Below, one piece after another: positions 1 to 10,828 of a stretch of 64,000 bases of DNA. Position numbers and translations under genes: made by a program. The notes beneath the pieces were generated by a model. It searched no databases. It was not told the DNA's origin and was given only the letters and a program-made list of their open reading frames with translations. Position 1 is the stretch's first letter; each line of letters begins with the position of its first letter. Source of the stretch: Pseudopyrenochaeta lycopersici (lineage: Eukaryota > Ascomycota > Dothideomycetes > Pleosporales > Pseudopyrenochaetaceae); contig NHZP01000009.1 of NCBI GenBank assembly GCA_003313425.1, forward strand, positions 806,001-870,000, read 5' to 3'.

Positions 1-1
1 G

Positions 2-292
2 TCAAGTTGTCTCATCTTTGGGGCTTTGCACATGATTGCCTGGCGTTTCTACTTCCCATCCGATGCGGAAAGAGGGCTGTGGACAGTAAGCAATATTGGA
101 CGTACGGTACTGCCTCCTACTTTGTTCGTCTGTACTCAAGCACAGGTGTCAAAACAATGGGTTTACAAAACTTCGAGTTCCCTAAGTTTGGCAGTATCCT
201 TGATCTATGTCGCCTGTAGATTGTACATGTTGGTCGAGATGATTGCACATTTGTGGGCTGCTTTGGCTGGCGTATACGTCACGCCACAATGA
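2..292 (+). CDS. 3' end of a fungal integral membrane protein (partial)
   Basis: An open frame enters from the left edge and stops at 290-292, giving 96 residues. It contains the pattern AWRFYFPSDAERGLW followed by a hydrophobic stretch that ends in YVACRLYMLVE. From memory of fungal proteomes, this arrangement (AWxFxFPTxxERxLWR, then a last membrane segment with ARLYLLVE close to the C-terminus) is the tail of a widespread, uncharacterised multi-pass membrane family. The first in-frame ATG is at 32, but the frame is open upstream, so the start lies outside the window. The usual tail after ARLYLLVE is longer in the relatives I recall, so this copy may be clipped or use another 3' exon. Function is unknown. 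It faces the ABC transporter tail to tail. Confidence 0.5.
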   Translation, partial: SSCLIFGALHMIAWRFYFPSDAERGLWTVSNIGRTVLPPTLFVCTQAQVSKQWVYKTSSSLSLAVSLIYVACRLYMLVEMIAHLWAALAGVYVTPQ

Positions 293-710
293 TCGCAATA
301 CTTTCCCTCTTAAATAAAAGGTTATCCATATATCCATAGTCAAAGGATGAACTGGTAACATTTTCGAAACCAGCTTCCTTGCATATGATGTAGTTGAATA
401 ACACTCACACTTGCGAAGATCAAGGTATTAAATGATACAATCTATTATTTGCGTCTAAAACCCGTGTACAGGCTATGCAAAAGCTCATAGTTCTAATGTA
501 TACTACAGTCTATCTGTTGTATCTAACTCCGTGAGGAGTGCAGAGTTTCTAAGAACGTCTAGGTGTCAATATGAAAGTATAATGCAATACAATATTACCT
601 GTCCCGATGAACGCTATGAATAACTCCTGAATCAACGCCAAACGCGGTCTTTAAACAATTTTTCCGACTCTGATAGTCTCCGTTCTGTGCGTAGCTAATG
701 GAAAGTACGT
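293..710. other. Intergenic, convergent 3' ends
   Basis: AT-rich spacer between the partial membrane-protein gene (+) and the ABC transporter (-). It should hold both 3' UTRs. I see no gene, RNA gene or repeat in it. Confidence 0.6.
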
Positions 711-3700
711 CTACGCAGCCTTCTTTGTAGCTTTTGTCCTCAACTTCATCATGAGGAAGACCAATCCGTAGCTGCTTAGCGAGAAAATGACCACAATGGC
801 CGCGTTCCTCCACCCATAATATTCTTCTTTCAGGTTGAGCTGCTTGAGAAAATCACCGCCGGTGGTGAACTGGCACACTTGGCAGTCCATGGTGGCATCT
901 GGGTTGAGCAAGTTGGTGCCAGCGCCCATGCCTTGCTGGTATACTGATAGATATTGGCCACAAGTTTGGTTGGAAGGAGGATTGAAGACGGCGAGTTCGC
1001 TTGGTCTGCAGACGACCTTGGTAGACCAGCTGCTGAAAACCAGTAGTGAACTCATGAGGTAATTAAAGGGGTCGAGGTAGTAGATCCTGTGACCGTTGTT
1101 GTCAGATTATGCTGCAAGTCCAAAGAGTGATGAGAAAGAAACATACCAGTATCTCCAGAATGCAGTGATCTGGCTGTAAGGTACCATAACACCACAGAAA
1201 GAAACTAGAGTCGTGATGACGAGGGGGTTTACGAGCGAAGCAAAGACAGCGTTGGGAGCGTAGGCGGCAATCATTTGTCCAATTCCGGTGTAGAGGAACT
1301 CATAGACGAGCTATAACGATGTGTTAGTTTAATATGCTTGATAAACTCTCATTATGGAGATTAAATACTTACCACGACAAAGAATGCACTGCCAGCGTAT
1401 TTGGGCGCAGTCGGCAGCCCAGCTGTGAAGTACCAGCACACATAGTACAAAACGGCGCAGATGACCAAGTAGGGGAGTTCAGAAACGATAAGTCCCGTAA
1501 CGAAGGGGCCCCAGTGGTACGTCTTGCTCTTCTTCTCGCGCGTCTCGTAGATGTCGCGGCGATTGATGAAGAGCGGCTGGAGCTGGGAAATAACACCGGG
1601 TGCCACGAAGATGAAGTTGAAAGCGGTGAAGAGTCGGCGCTGCAAGTCTCCAAGACTGTCGCCGATCATCCAGAAGGTGAAGCCGTTGACCAAAGCGAGG
1701 GAAACGTGTAGAATGAATTTGTTGTTGACATATTCAGTATCGCGGAATAGTGAGACGTTCATACGATGGGTCACGATTTTGACTTGCTCCCAAATTGGCG
1801 CCGCAAATGCGAATCCATCGTCGACTGTCCCCGGCGGTCGGGCGGCAGCGTCTGCGATAATGCTGTCCAGCTCTTGGTTCATCTCTTTGTACTCTTGCGA
1901 TTCCAACCAAGTCTTGTTCCAGTCTGCATCTTTGGATAAGCCACCAGAGACCACTTCGATCATGTGTTCGGCCGGATTAGCCTCGCGGGGACATGGAGCC
2001 CCATGGCGGGCAAAGTATCCTTTGACAGTGCTTGCATTGTCGCCGATATCGCCAAAGTACACAGTCTTACCGCCTTTAGCCAGGAGGAGGAGAGTGTCGA
2101 ATTGTGCGAACAATTGTGCAGATGGCTGATGGATGGTGACCAAAATGGCTTGTCCGACCTCAGCAAGTTTACGCAGGAAGCGCACAGTGTTATAGGCAGC
2201 TTGGCCGTCGAGGCCTGATGTAGGCTCGTCGAGGAAGATCAAAATGCTAGGCTTTGCGACAAGTTCGACGCCGATAGTGAGTCGCTTACGTTGCTCCACT
2301 GAGAGGCCTGCACCAGGAGTGCCGATGAGAGTATGCTCAATGTCTTGGAGTTGCAACAGGTCAACGATTGTGTCAACATAGCGTAGCTTTTCCTCGCGAG
2401 GAACATCTCGACCGGACTGACGAAGGAGTGCAGAGAATTCGAGGGCTTCGCGGACCGTAGATAGTGGTTCGTGTACGTCCATCTGTTCGACGTATCCTGC
2501 GGATCGCTGGAATGAGACTGGTAGAGGGCGGCCGTCGACCATGATTGATCCGTGAATAGTGCCATCTGTTTTCCGCTGAGCAAGGACATCAAGGAGAGTA
2601 GTTTTTCCAGCCTAAATATCAAGACATGGAGTCAGTATATATTTCACATGCGTATTATACATGGATGTTACTTACGCCTGAAGATCCCATGAGCGCGCCA
2701 AGCATACCTGGCTTGACATAGCCTTGAACGTTATCGAGAAGCACGCGATCACCGGAAGGAGTCTTGACAGTGTATGTCAAGTTCTTCCAGGTGAAGATAC
2801 TCGTGTTGCGGATTAGCTGGTTAGTGAGCGTCTCGTCTGACTTCGCCGATACCGAGCTAGAACGCGGCTTCTCAACGGCTTGTGACTCTTCGTCTCTGGC
2901 ATGGACATGCTTTACCATGTGCTGCTTCTCTCTCGGGATGAGGAGGCCCCTACCACCTTCTCCCATCTGTTTCCATCTAGAAGTGAACACGATGGTAAGG
3001 GCGACATACAGGACCCACCATGCGCAAATGATGCCAACATTGCGCCAGACATGGCTGTGGCTAAAGGATAGAGCGGAGAGATATTGATCACCTGTGAGAC
3101 TAGTCGTACCGGGCCTTGCGCCACGGACGCCAGCGCAGGATTGGCCGCCTTCACCAGAACCATATCCAAGACCGCCAGGGATGATGTTTGGTCCAACGCA
3201 AGGAATCTCTTGACCGTGGAATTCGTTACCTAGTAGGGCTTCGAAGCCGTAGGCCATGGGATTGATCCAGAAGAGCCAAACGAACCAGGGATGCATGTCC
3301 GGCTTTGTGACTATGTAGCCCATGTACACAAAGAAACAAGTGATGAGAAGACCTGATGCTTTTGTTGCAGCGAGAAAACTTGGGAACGCAGCGCCAATGA
3401 GACGGAACAAGGCTGTCATAGCCATAGCAGATACAAAAGTGATGAGCCAATAGGTGAAGAACGCCTCAGCAGAGACCTTCAACCCAACCATAAAATACAT
3501 CACCAAGCCAAAGTGCGTGATCTGGAATAGTAATATAGGAATATCGGTGGCAATTTGAGCAATAACGAATGCAGCCGGATAGTGCAGAGCGAACGACCTA
3601 TGCTTGGCTAGAACGGGTCGGCCGCTGAACGAGTCCGTAACTTCGGATAGCGCGATGAGAGCAGGGTATAGTAGCGAGAAGAACAGGGCGCCGCCCTTGA

Positions 3701-5099
3701 GGAAGAGTCCTGCTGAATTTTTAGGAGCATTGTAGAAGAGTGAACCACCAAGGAGCGACTGGGCTACTGTGGCCGCTTGCTTCACGATAAGTGTTGCCTT
3801 GTCTCCCCACAGGATCTGAAATTGGCGCCTGACGGCAGTCTTGACTTGGTTGGGGAACCCAGTTGTGACCGTGGGATTCTTTGGGAGATTCTTGTGTTTG
3901 TCCCTAGCTATCATTTCTTTGAAGTCGGCCGTATTCTGCTGTGCCTGCTCGCTTTGTGGGTAATTACACTCAGCTACCATACTCGGTTTGATTGAGGATT
4001 GCTCATATACGGTTCGAAGCTCATCGGCATTGCGTGGGAATCTGTTTTCGAAGCCTTCTGCAATATGGCGCTCGGTAGGGACGGTGACACCGGTTAAGAA
4101 ATCTGCTCGGTTGGCTGCAGGATCGCATAGAAACCCGAGAGCCTCCATAAATGGTACTGCTTCCTCTCGCGGGCCATAGTAGACCTGTTTACCCTCATCT
4201 AATATGAGGACTTTGTCGAATTGCTCGTAGATGCCGTTGCCTGCTTGGTACAAGGTGGCGATTGTAGTAAGTCCAAGTATGTCAGTCATAGCTCGCATAG
4301 CCTTGGTCCATTCTAGAGCTGTGCTAGCATCGAGGCCACGAGTTGAATTATCCCAGCAGAAGACACTGCCCTGGGTGGCAAGGCATTCGAGTATAGAAAC
4401 TCGTTTCCGTTCACCTCCCGAGACACCACGTATGTAGGCGTCTCCTACTTTGGTGTCGTGAGTGTGGGTAATGCCCAGAGATTTCAAAAGAAATTCTTTG
4501 TAAACTTGAGCATACTCCTCAGCGGAATTTATTCCAGATGGGAGATTAAAAGGGACTTTCATGCGAGTAGCGAAGTCCAAAGTATCCCCAACCGACAAGG
4601 TCGGGAAGAAGATCTCCTCCTCTGTGTTCATAACTATCTGGCCACGGTATTCTTTAGCTTCGTCACTGGACATGGCTCCGAAAGAGACGTCTCCAGTGAC
4701 TTCCGCGTAGCCAAGCCGGCGATTTGAAAGCATGCTCAGCAGTGAGGTACATCCGGCCCCAGGCTGTCCGAGGACAAGTAGCATCTCGCCGGGTTTTACG
4801 CATCCGTATGAGTTGTCGATGATAGTTTTCATAGGAACATTTTTGTTGCTCCTCCCGAAAGGGTTAAATTGGGAGAGGACGTTTTCATTGAAGACCGCAT
4901 CGTTGCTAATGCCCTTGACCGTGAGGTTCTGCCACGTTACACCCAACCTCCTGGGTTTGCTTCCATCTGTATCGATACGTTGTTTAAGAGTCTGCACCTC
5001 CTGAGTGATCGGCCATTCTGCTATGCTTTCGGGAACACCTTTAGTCGCCAATTCTTCGTCGGAGCGCTCCACGCTGGAGCTGCTGTCTGTTTCTATCAT
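711..5099 (-). CDS. PDR-type (ABC-G) full-size multidrug efflux transporter
   Basis: Four exons: 5099-2676, 2611-1373, 1310-1147 and 1086-711, predicting 1400 aa. The layout is NBD1-TMD1-NBD2-TMD2, the reverse topology of fungal PDR pumps. NBD1 (about residues 90-330) has the fungal degenerate Walker [10 protein letters not shown] (111-119, Cys in place of Lys), signature [10 protein letters not shown] and Walker [15 protein letters not shown]2 has a canonical Walker A GSSGAGKT (805-812) that is reconstituted exactly across intron 1. It also has the divergent signature LSVEQRKR and Walker [14 protein letters not shown]. Membrane segments follow each NBD, and a Cys-containing extracellular loop precedes the last helix. 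The family exports lipophilic drugs, fungicides, plant defence compounds or own metabolites at the plasma membrane, using ATP. The specific substrate cannot be read from sequence. At 1400 aa it is slightly short for the family, mainly at the N-terminus. It could belong to a CDR/PDR or an ABC-G sterol/toxin-export subclade. Confidence 0.93.
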
Positions 5100-6306
5100 C
5101 TGGCCTGCACACTCGTCTAAGTCGCTATGGGACTTCGTGATTTTCGGAAGTATCGACCAACAGTGAAGAAAAGGCGATCAGGGCCGTAAGGGGATTAGGG
5201 TATTCAGGAGAGGTCAGGTTGATCGACGAGCCAGAGATATGAAGACAAATGAAAATGGTATGAATAGTGTGAGATAGTGAGCAGCTACACAGTCTGTATA
5301 ATTATATAGGTACATTCAATAATGTCTTATCGATCTCAAAAGGCTACGAACTCCTTGTACCAGTCAATTGTGTAGCTTACCAACAAACTTGGCGGAGAAA
5401 AGTCCAACCGCTATGTCTTATCGACCGCATAATCGTGCTCACGGCCGTAGTGAGCGTTCGAATACGATACCACGGCGTTTGATCTAGCCGGCCCGTTTAG
5501 GAGGCTCTGTTAGACGGGGGAAAGATATACCGTAAAACGTCATATGTGGCTTTTATGAGAGAAAACTACTTAGCGCGGGGGTCAAAATCCACACGCAGAG
5601 CCGCGTCCAAGGCACTTCTCATCGGGCATCGAAACTTTTTGGTACCTTGCAAGCGTCATCATAATTTGCGATAATACTGGTTAGAGCTGCGAACGCTCTT
5701 CCGCCTTTGTGAATGCGCTAGAGCGGTTGATTACTTTAGCGTCGAATCGAATACTAATCAGCGCCAGCTCAACGCAAGGGGCGACAATGTCAACCTTGTG
5801 ACACCCAATCAGGTCTGCATCCTACCAGTAAAAGCAACACCGACGCTTCGAAAACTGAACGATAAAGCCCAAGGCAGAGAGATTACGACATCGATCTGAG
5901 GGACTTATCAAACTGCATTTTGATATCTGACACGTACATCCACCCTCGAGATCGGTAAGAAAGTACTTGAAAGGACCGACCGGAAGTGTGCTACGCACGA
6001 AGACACTAATAATGCGAGATAAGATACCGTGCACCTCGTTCAAGACTGGACCATCTGCCGAAGGATCTGAAGCGGATAACTGTTAATCTCACCTTTAAAG
6101 GGCCTCAATACTTCTGTCACTTCAAACTACCGAAACAGTCTATGAACTGTCAAATGTTGAGGCATTCCAGTTAAGATGTCTTTTAATTAGAATCTTTGTT
6201 TTCGTTCTCGTTCTCGTTTAAGACGCGTCGGTGGAATGAACGTCTGCCAGCGATCCAGAATCTATTGCTCATCCCAAATCGATCTAATGTGAATCCCCCC
6301 ATTTCA
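5100..6306. other. Intergenic: ABC transporter promoter and tautomerase 3' flank
   Basis: 1.2 kb with no convincing gene. The part next to 5100 should be the promoter and 5' UTR of the ABC pump, and the 6200-6306 end is the tautomerase 3' UTR. I do not recognise a clear PDRE-type site. A short hexamer repeat lies at 6197-6219. Confidence 0.55.
6197..6219. repeat. Short GTTCTC/GTTTTC hexamer repeat
   Basis: About four imperfect copies of a six-base unit lie just downstream of the tautomerase stop codon. It is a simple microsatellite with no evident function. Confidence 0.6.
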
Positions 6307-6759
6307 TCAGGATGTTTCCTTCTGCCACAATACAGGTCTATTCTTCTCCACCCAAATTTTCTCCTCCTCACTCCCAAAGGGGGGCGCAACCAATCCATTA
6401 ACTCTCCACAGCCTCCTGTCCGTCTCGTCAATGTGGAACTCCCAGTCATACCCCTTGTCAGCAATGTGTGGTTTCATTACTTGATTCACGCCATCTGCCG
6501 TCCTATTGTGAACCTCATCGATATCTGGGAGTCTAACGGCGATGTGCTCAATTATAATTCGAATAAATGGCTTCTCTTTCTTGGGTTTCTGGCCACCGAC
6601 CCAAGTCGTGTTACCGGGCATTTTGATGAAGTTGACGACGACGTAGAAGGCGGGCAGGCCGATCTTTTTGTAGAACTCTGTAATATCTATGGAGAACGCT
6701 TCTTGGGAGGCGTCATCTTCGAATGTACCATCGGGGTGGAATATCAACCAAAGTGGCAT
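6307..6759 (-). CDS. Tautomerase-superfamily protein (cis-CaaD/oxalocrotonate tautomerase-like)
   Basis: Single exon, 150 aa, ATG at 6759. The protein starts Met-Pro (MPLWLIFHPDGTF). Tautomerase-superfamily enzymes use this Pro as the N-terminal general base or acid once Met is removed. The body (GLPAFYVVVNFIKMP, then WVGG and the FIRIIIEHIAVR block with two Arg) matches the fungal 'putative oxalocrotonate tautomerase' family (Tautomerase_3 type), whose characterised relatives include cis-3-chloroacrylic acid dehalogenase. Length is normal for that family. The natural substrate is not known and dehalogenase activity should not be assumed. It lies between a PDR pump and an NmrA-like gene on the same strand, which hints at, but does not prove, a small-molecule or detoxification context. 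Confidence 0.85.
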   Translation of the reverse strand: MPLWLIFHPDGTFEDDASQEAFSIDITEFYKKIGLPAFYVVVNFIKMPGNTTWVGGQKPKKEKPFIRIIIEHIAVRLPDIDEVHNRTADGVNQVMKPHIADKGYDWEFHIDETDRRLWRVNGLVAPPFGSEEEKIWVEKNRPVLWQKETS

Positions 6760-7312
6760 GTTGATGCTGTGTGAAGACTTTTCTGAAATTATCTCTAGGA
6801 AAAAGCGGTACAGATTATTCTGGCACTGGGAGTCCAGAGAGCAACAGCGTGGAATGGCACACCATGACGAGTGAGTCTCAATATGTACCTACGTCCTACC
6901 CTTCGATGTCCTGTTCACTTTGGATCAAAGAAGAAGAGATCATCGTCGTAAATTGATCACATGATCGCGATAAATATAATGATTAGTATTCGAAGAGAGA
7001 AGTTGACAGCTTTCCATAGCACCAAGCGGTGCGGAACATCTTTGGCAAGTGTAAAACTGGTGAATTCAATCTTCCGAGTTGGTGAGACATCTTACGTCCG
7101 TATGCTAGCAAAAACCCGATGTGGATCCAGATACGCGCTAATCCAATTGAGCGCACTCCCCAATCGATATACGGGTCATGGAGACTGTGGAACGTGGAAA
7201 CTAGTCAGAAATTAGACCCAAGACGCATGCATATCTACTCAGATCTCTAATTAAATTTTGGCATGTTTGAAGCCTTTCCGATGACATACATAATGGCCAT
7301 GTGGTCCTGTTT
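6760..7312. other. Intergenic: tautomerase promoter, NmrA gene 3' flank
   Basis: About 550 bp with only short out-of-frame ORFs. It is likely the promoter of the tautomerase gene plus the 3' UTR of the NmrA-like gene. Nothing else is recognised. Confidence 0.55.
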
Positions 7313-8400
7313 CTATTTTGGAAGCCGTGACCAGTCCTCTTGCTGGAAATACGTCTCGAGGGGAGTGAGTAAGTTTTCTGCACCAATCTGGAAAGACTTA
7401 AGTCAGTTTGTGTCTACACTGAGATTTTTGAGCAATCACTCACGTCTTTTGGGTATAGCATATCCGGATCGCTACCATCGTAGCCCAAGTCGCGATTGAA
7501 CTGCCAGCACTGCAGAATATGGTCCTTGAAGTGCTCGTCACCTGGGATCTGGTCCCTATACTCCTTCTCTGAGATCCTCTTGATTCCGCTTTCAATAGCC
7601 AGCTTGCGCCCAGTGGTTTTCGCCCAAAGGGCCATGAACTCGCGGTAGCTTGCGGCCTGGCTGACGCCTAGAAGCCTTGTCCCAGGCTCCACATCCTCTA
7701 TGAGCTTCTTCACCAGCGGACCCGTATCCTTGCGAGTCCAGATGAATGGTTGCTTTCTATGACCGTCGTCGATATCCAGATGCCAGTATCCGCCTGTAAC
7801 AGGATCTTTCTGTATTTCAACGGCTGACCGTGCCCAATTGTCCGTGTACAGACCGACATGAATGAAACTGGATTTCTTGCTGAGGCCTGAACTCTGCATC
7901 GCGGGGTCCTCGCGTATCCAACGCTCAGTGGCTGCTTTGCTGTCAAAGTGCCACACTTTTGTATACTTGCCGCCTGAAAGTCGGGATATATCTGGCAGGC
8001 TGCTGTATACATAGCGATTCAGTGTCTTTTGTACCTGTGGGGCAGCTGCCGCCTTCGCAAGGTTCTTCCCACGCTGAGTCTCCAATTCGGCACATAGCTG
8101 GTTGGGAATCATGTTGCGCTCTATAGCCTGTCGTCTAAACGCTGGGTCTGAAAGTGGGAACCAGTAGTCTGTCATCGCAAAGATCGCGTGCGCACCAGTA
8201 AATGCGGTTATGAGAGATTCAACATCGTCCATGTCACCGCGCACAAGCTCGACACCACGAGCAGCCCATTCTTGTGCAGCTGACTTCGATGGATCGCGCG
8301 TTACAGCCCGAATCCGCCAATTCTTGTCGGTAAGAAACGCATCGGCGACACTGCCACCCTGATTACCCGTGATGCCAATAACAACCAAAAGGTTCGACAT
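7313..8400 (-). CDS. NmrA-like NAD(P)-binding Rossmann-fold protein
   Basis: Two exons, 8400-7444 and 7387-7313, 343 aa. The first in-frame ATG is at 8400. Upstream codons are open but lack an ATG. The N-terminus reads MSNLLVVIGITGNQGGSVAD, a Rossmann glycine motif of NmrA/atypical SDR type (GxTGxQGG). It is followed by RAVTRDPSK (dinucleotide phosphate/ribose contact region) and ELVRGDMDD. A short intron (GTGAGT donor) separates LYPKD from the last 24 residues, which end in WSRLPK. NmrA-family proteins either act as redox-sensing regulators (as in nitrogen metabolite repression) or as NAD(P)H-dependent reductases. This one is a paralogue of unknown role, not AreA-partner NmrA itself. The family is strongly expanded in filamentous fungi. 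Confidence 0.85.
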
Positions 8401-9334
8401 GGTCAAGATAGTCAATGAACGAGTTTTCGCTGAGATAGTAGCCGAAAGGGGGCCAAGGAGGAGTGGAAAATGAGTCTAATGGAGTATAAGAAGTCCAACA
8501 CCCCTAGATGAGGCTGCCTCTTATACATGGTTATTTTCTTCTACCGTGTTCAACTGTATTACAAACACCGCTCTGAAAGTGCAACATTTGGGTGGCACGA
8601 ATTTTGCACTCTCAACAATTTTTCACTGCGTCATTTCGAGCCATGGTGAAACCAAAATTCCGGAGGTAGGTGCTGTAGGGCTGGAGCACCATCGCTGTCG
8701 TACTTTCCTAGATTGGCCTGTGAATGTAGATCAATTGCTGTCAATATGGTATTCCAAACTGGTAAAAGGAGGTATACTCAATATATCTGTGGGTCTAGCC
8801 CTGTGTTTATAGCAATCTAAAACGCGGGTGCGTGTTTTTCTGATTAGTGAACTGGAGCGACGGCAATTGTCGGTCGGGCGAAAAGCGACGGTCCGATTTT
8901 ATTATGGAATTGCGATTCCCACCATTTTGTCTGATTCCTGCAAAATATTGCGTTTTGATAAGTGTCCCTACTCAATGTTGCAGCTTTTCATCATGTCGCT
9001 GTTGAGGATTTCGCTTTAGAAATACTTTCGTGCGAGCACAGGACGGCTACTTGCGTTCGCGACGGTCTGCTTGCAGCTATACTTTGGATAAAAAAAAGTA
9101 TTATTATTATGTACAGTTTGTTCAGAAGTGTTCCTGCAGGTGTACACAAGATCTAGTAATCGCCTCATTCCTTGCTGCAATTTGGCCTTATATCTATTGG
9201 ACAGCCTTGAAAACCCTTGCAATGCTTGTTTGAATGTCCAAACGATCTCAGTCCTGTTCGGCGCGAAGGTTACGCGGTCCAATGGCTGGTCATTGTCGCC
9301 TTTCTCTGGGCAAAGTATGATGTATGTGGTTCCA
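8401..9334. other. Intergenic: NmrA promoter and 3' flank of frameshifted gene
   Basis: 930 bp without a convincing gene. It contains a small inverted pair, AGTGCAA at 8578-8584 and TTGCACT at 8604-8610. The region is moderately AT-rich and the few ORFs lack recognisable features. Confidence 0.5.
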
Positions 9335-10167
9335 TCAGATAGGCACCGCGCCCCTGTGAGATACCATGCTTCTCTCCAGAACCCTAGCATACTCATCGCT
9401 CACACTACTGACCTGCACTTTCTTCACTCCGTATAGCGCCCTAAACGGATCTAGCACGGTCTGCGTTTGGACGTAGTTGCTTTCGTCCTGTACACGGTGC
9501 ACCCTTCCACTCGGGAATTTCACTCTGCTGATTGCGCCGTCGATCAAATGTATCTGTAGTCGATGTAGAGACAATGCGGCGGCAAGTAAATCCACAAGCT
9601 CTTCCACCTTCCTGCGTATACCTGCGGGTAATCCTCTCCCACCATGATTGTATTTGATCATACCAGTGTAGTCGTCTACCGACTCAACATTGATAACGTA
9701 ATGCTTTATTCGTAGTAGGTTTTCTGTGAGAAGTGGTTTAGAAACTGATACGTCCTGTTTGGAGTGAGGTTATTCGCAGTTCGCCAGCGGTAGCGGAAGT
9801 TGATGCTATCAAACGTGACGTCCACCACGAATGTATTCTCTCCATACATCATATCTGCTGCTTCTTCATGTACTTGTCGATTCAAAGCTAAGATGTTTGT
9901 ACACCCCCGTCGCCAGACTATGTCGTTGCCGGTCTCGCGATCGCTCCTTGGTGAAGTCTTCTGCATGCGCCATCCGCCGTCGCCATTTTTCTGCCGGACG
10001 AATGTCAGATTGTACTCGGACTTCGCAGGTGGATCTATGGAGCGCTGGAAACGCACATCGAAGGTTGTGGTGCAGGGAAGCAAGTAGGAGTAGATCAACC
10101 GTCGAAGCTCCACAGGGAGGCACATGAAGCATGATTGCTCTTTGGCTGTAGGATCCGAGTACGACAT
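9335..10167 (-). pseudogene. Fungal 'LPxELR' (F-box/2EXR-like) family protein, frameshifted
   Basis: ATG at 10167. The first 149 or so codons read through LPVELRRLIYSYLLP (residues 17-31), the hallmark opening of a large fungal family with an F-box-like helix pair. They continue through NILALNRQVHEEAADMMYGE, a typical second block. The frame hits a stop at 9706. The next frame, open from before the break to the stop at 9335, continues with clearly coding sequence (HYVINVESVDDYTG, later SDEYARVLERSM and RGAVP). The switch falls at a run of four A on the coding strand (9723-9720). One missing A there would explain it. So this is either a one-base deletion allele, an assembly error in a homopolymer, or a rare recoding event. 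I call it a probable pseudogene. The function of the family is largely unknown. Confidence 0.6.
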
Positions 10168-10828
10168 GGTGCTTAGACTATGGCAACGGACTTGTTATGG
10201 GGAACTATCAAGCTACTCAGCATCTGCTCCAGAAGTCGCGTCGTCGAGGCTCATTGAAGCCGGCGGAAGTGACATCGCCGATTGGTTCCCATAACCTGGA
10301 GTTAGCTTACTTGGCGTTATTTACCCCGTCACCTCCAATGTACCAGTGATGACTCCCTTTCTCTTTCACCACTGACGATGACACTCACTACGACAGACTG
10401 CCCATCAGGGCTTGCATTTGCTTGCATGGAGTCTTCTCAAGATGTTGTCACAATTTCTATCTATAGCCCCAACGGAGGGGTCCGATTTATTTGAGTCTTG
10501 CGTTTCTTATCGGCATCGAAGCAGCTAGCTACGCGCCGATCGATTGTCAAGGTACAATACACAATCTGAAAGAGGAGAGCTTGTCATTGGAGCTTGGTGG
10601 AAGGCGAGACACGTTCGAGTCTTTGCATTCTGTGACTATCAGAACAACTTTTTCAAGGAAAGCCAGACCGCAGAGGCTGGGACTATTCACCTATTACACA
10701 CACAACACCAAAAGTGAGTTGTAGAGAAATCCCTGAAGCTCTCAAACCCATTTTGTTCTCAATCAATACTAATTGCATAATTAGCAGAAACAAAATAATA
10801 CTTCTTGGCTTCCACTCTCGCCCTCAAG
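10168..10828. other. Divergent intergenic region
   Basis: Shared upstream region of the frameshifted gene (-) and the F-box-like gene (+). I see no further gene and no sharp core promoter motif. Confidence 0.55.

Noticed and set aside
8578..8610. Inverted repeat AGTGCAA/TTGCACT as a transposon end
   Set aside because: Only seven-base arms 19 bp apart, with no target-site duplication or internal element.
9016..9396. 126-codon minus-strand ORF downstream of the frameshifted gene
   Set aside because: Overlaps the C-terminal codons of that gene in another frame; the ending SDEYA...RGAVP fits the family's natural C-terminus, so no extra exon is needed.
9725..9760. Possible 28-nt intron to explain the frameshift in the LPxELR gene
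   Set aside because: Too short for a spliceosomal intron in ascomycetes, and removing it does not give the coding frame seen downstream.
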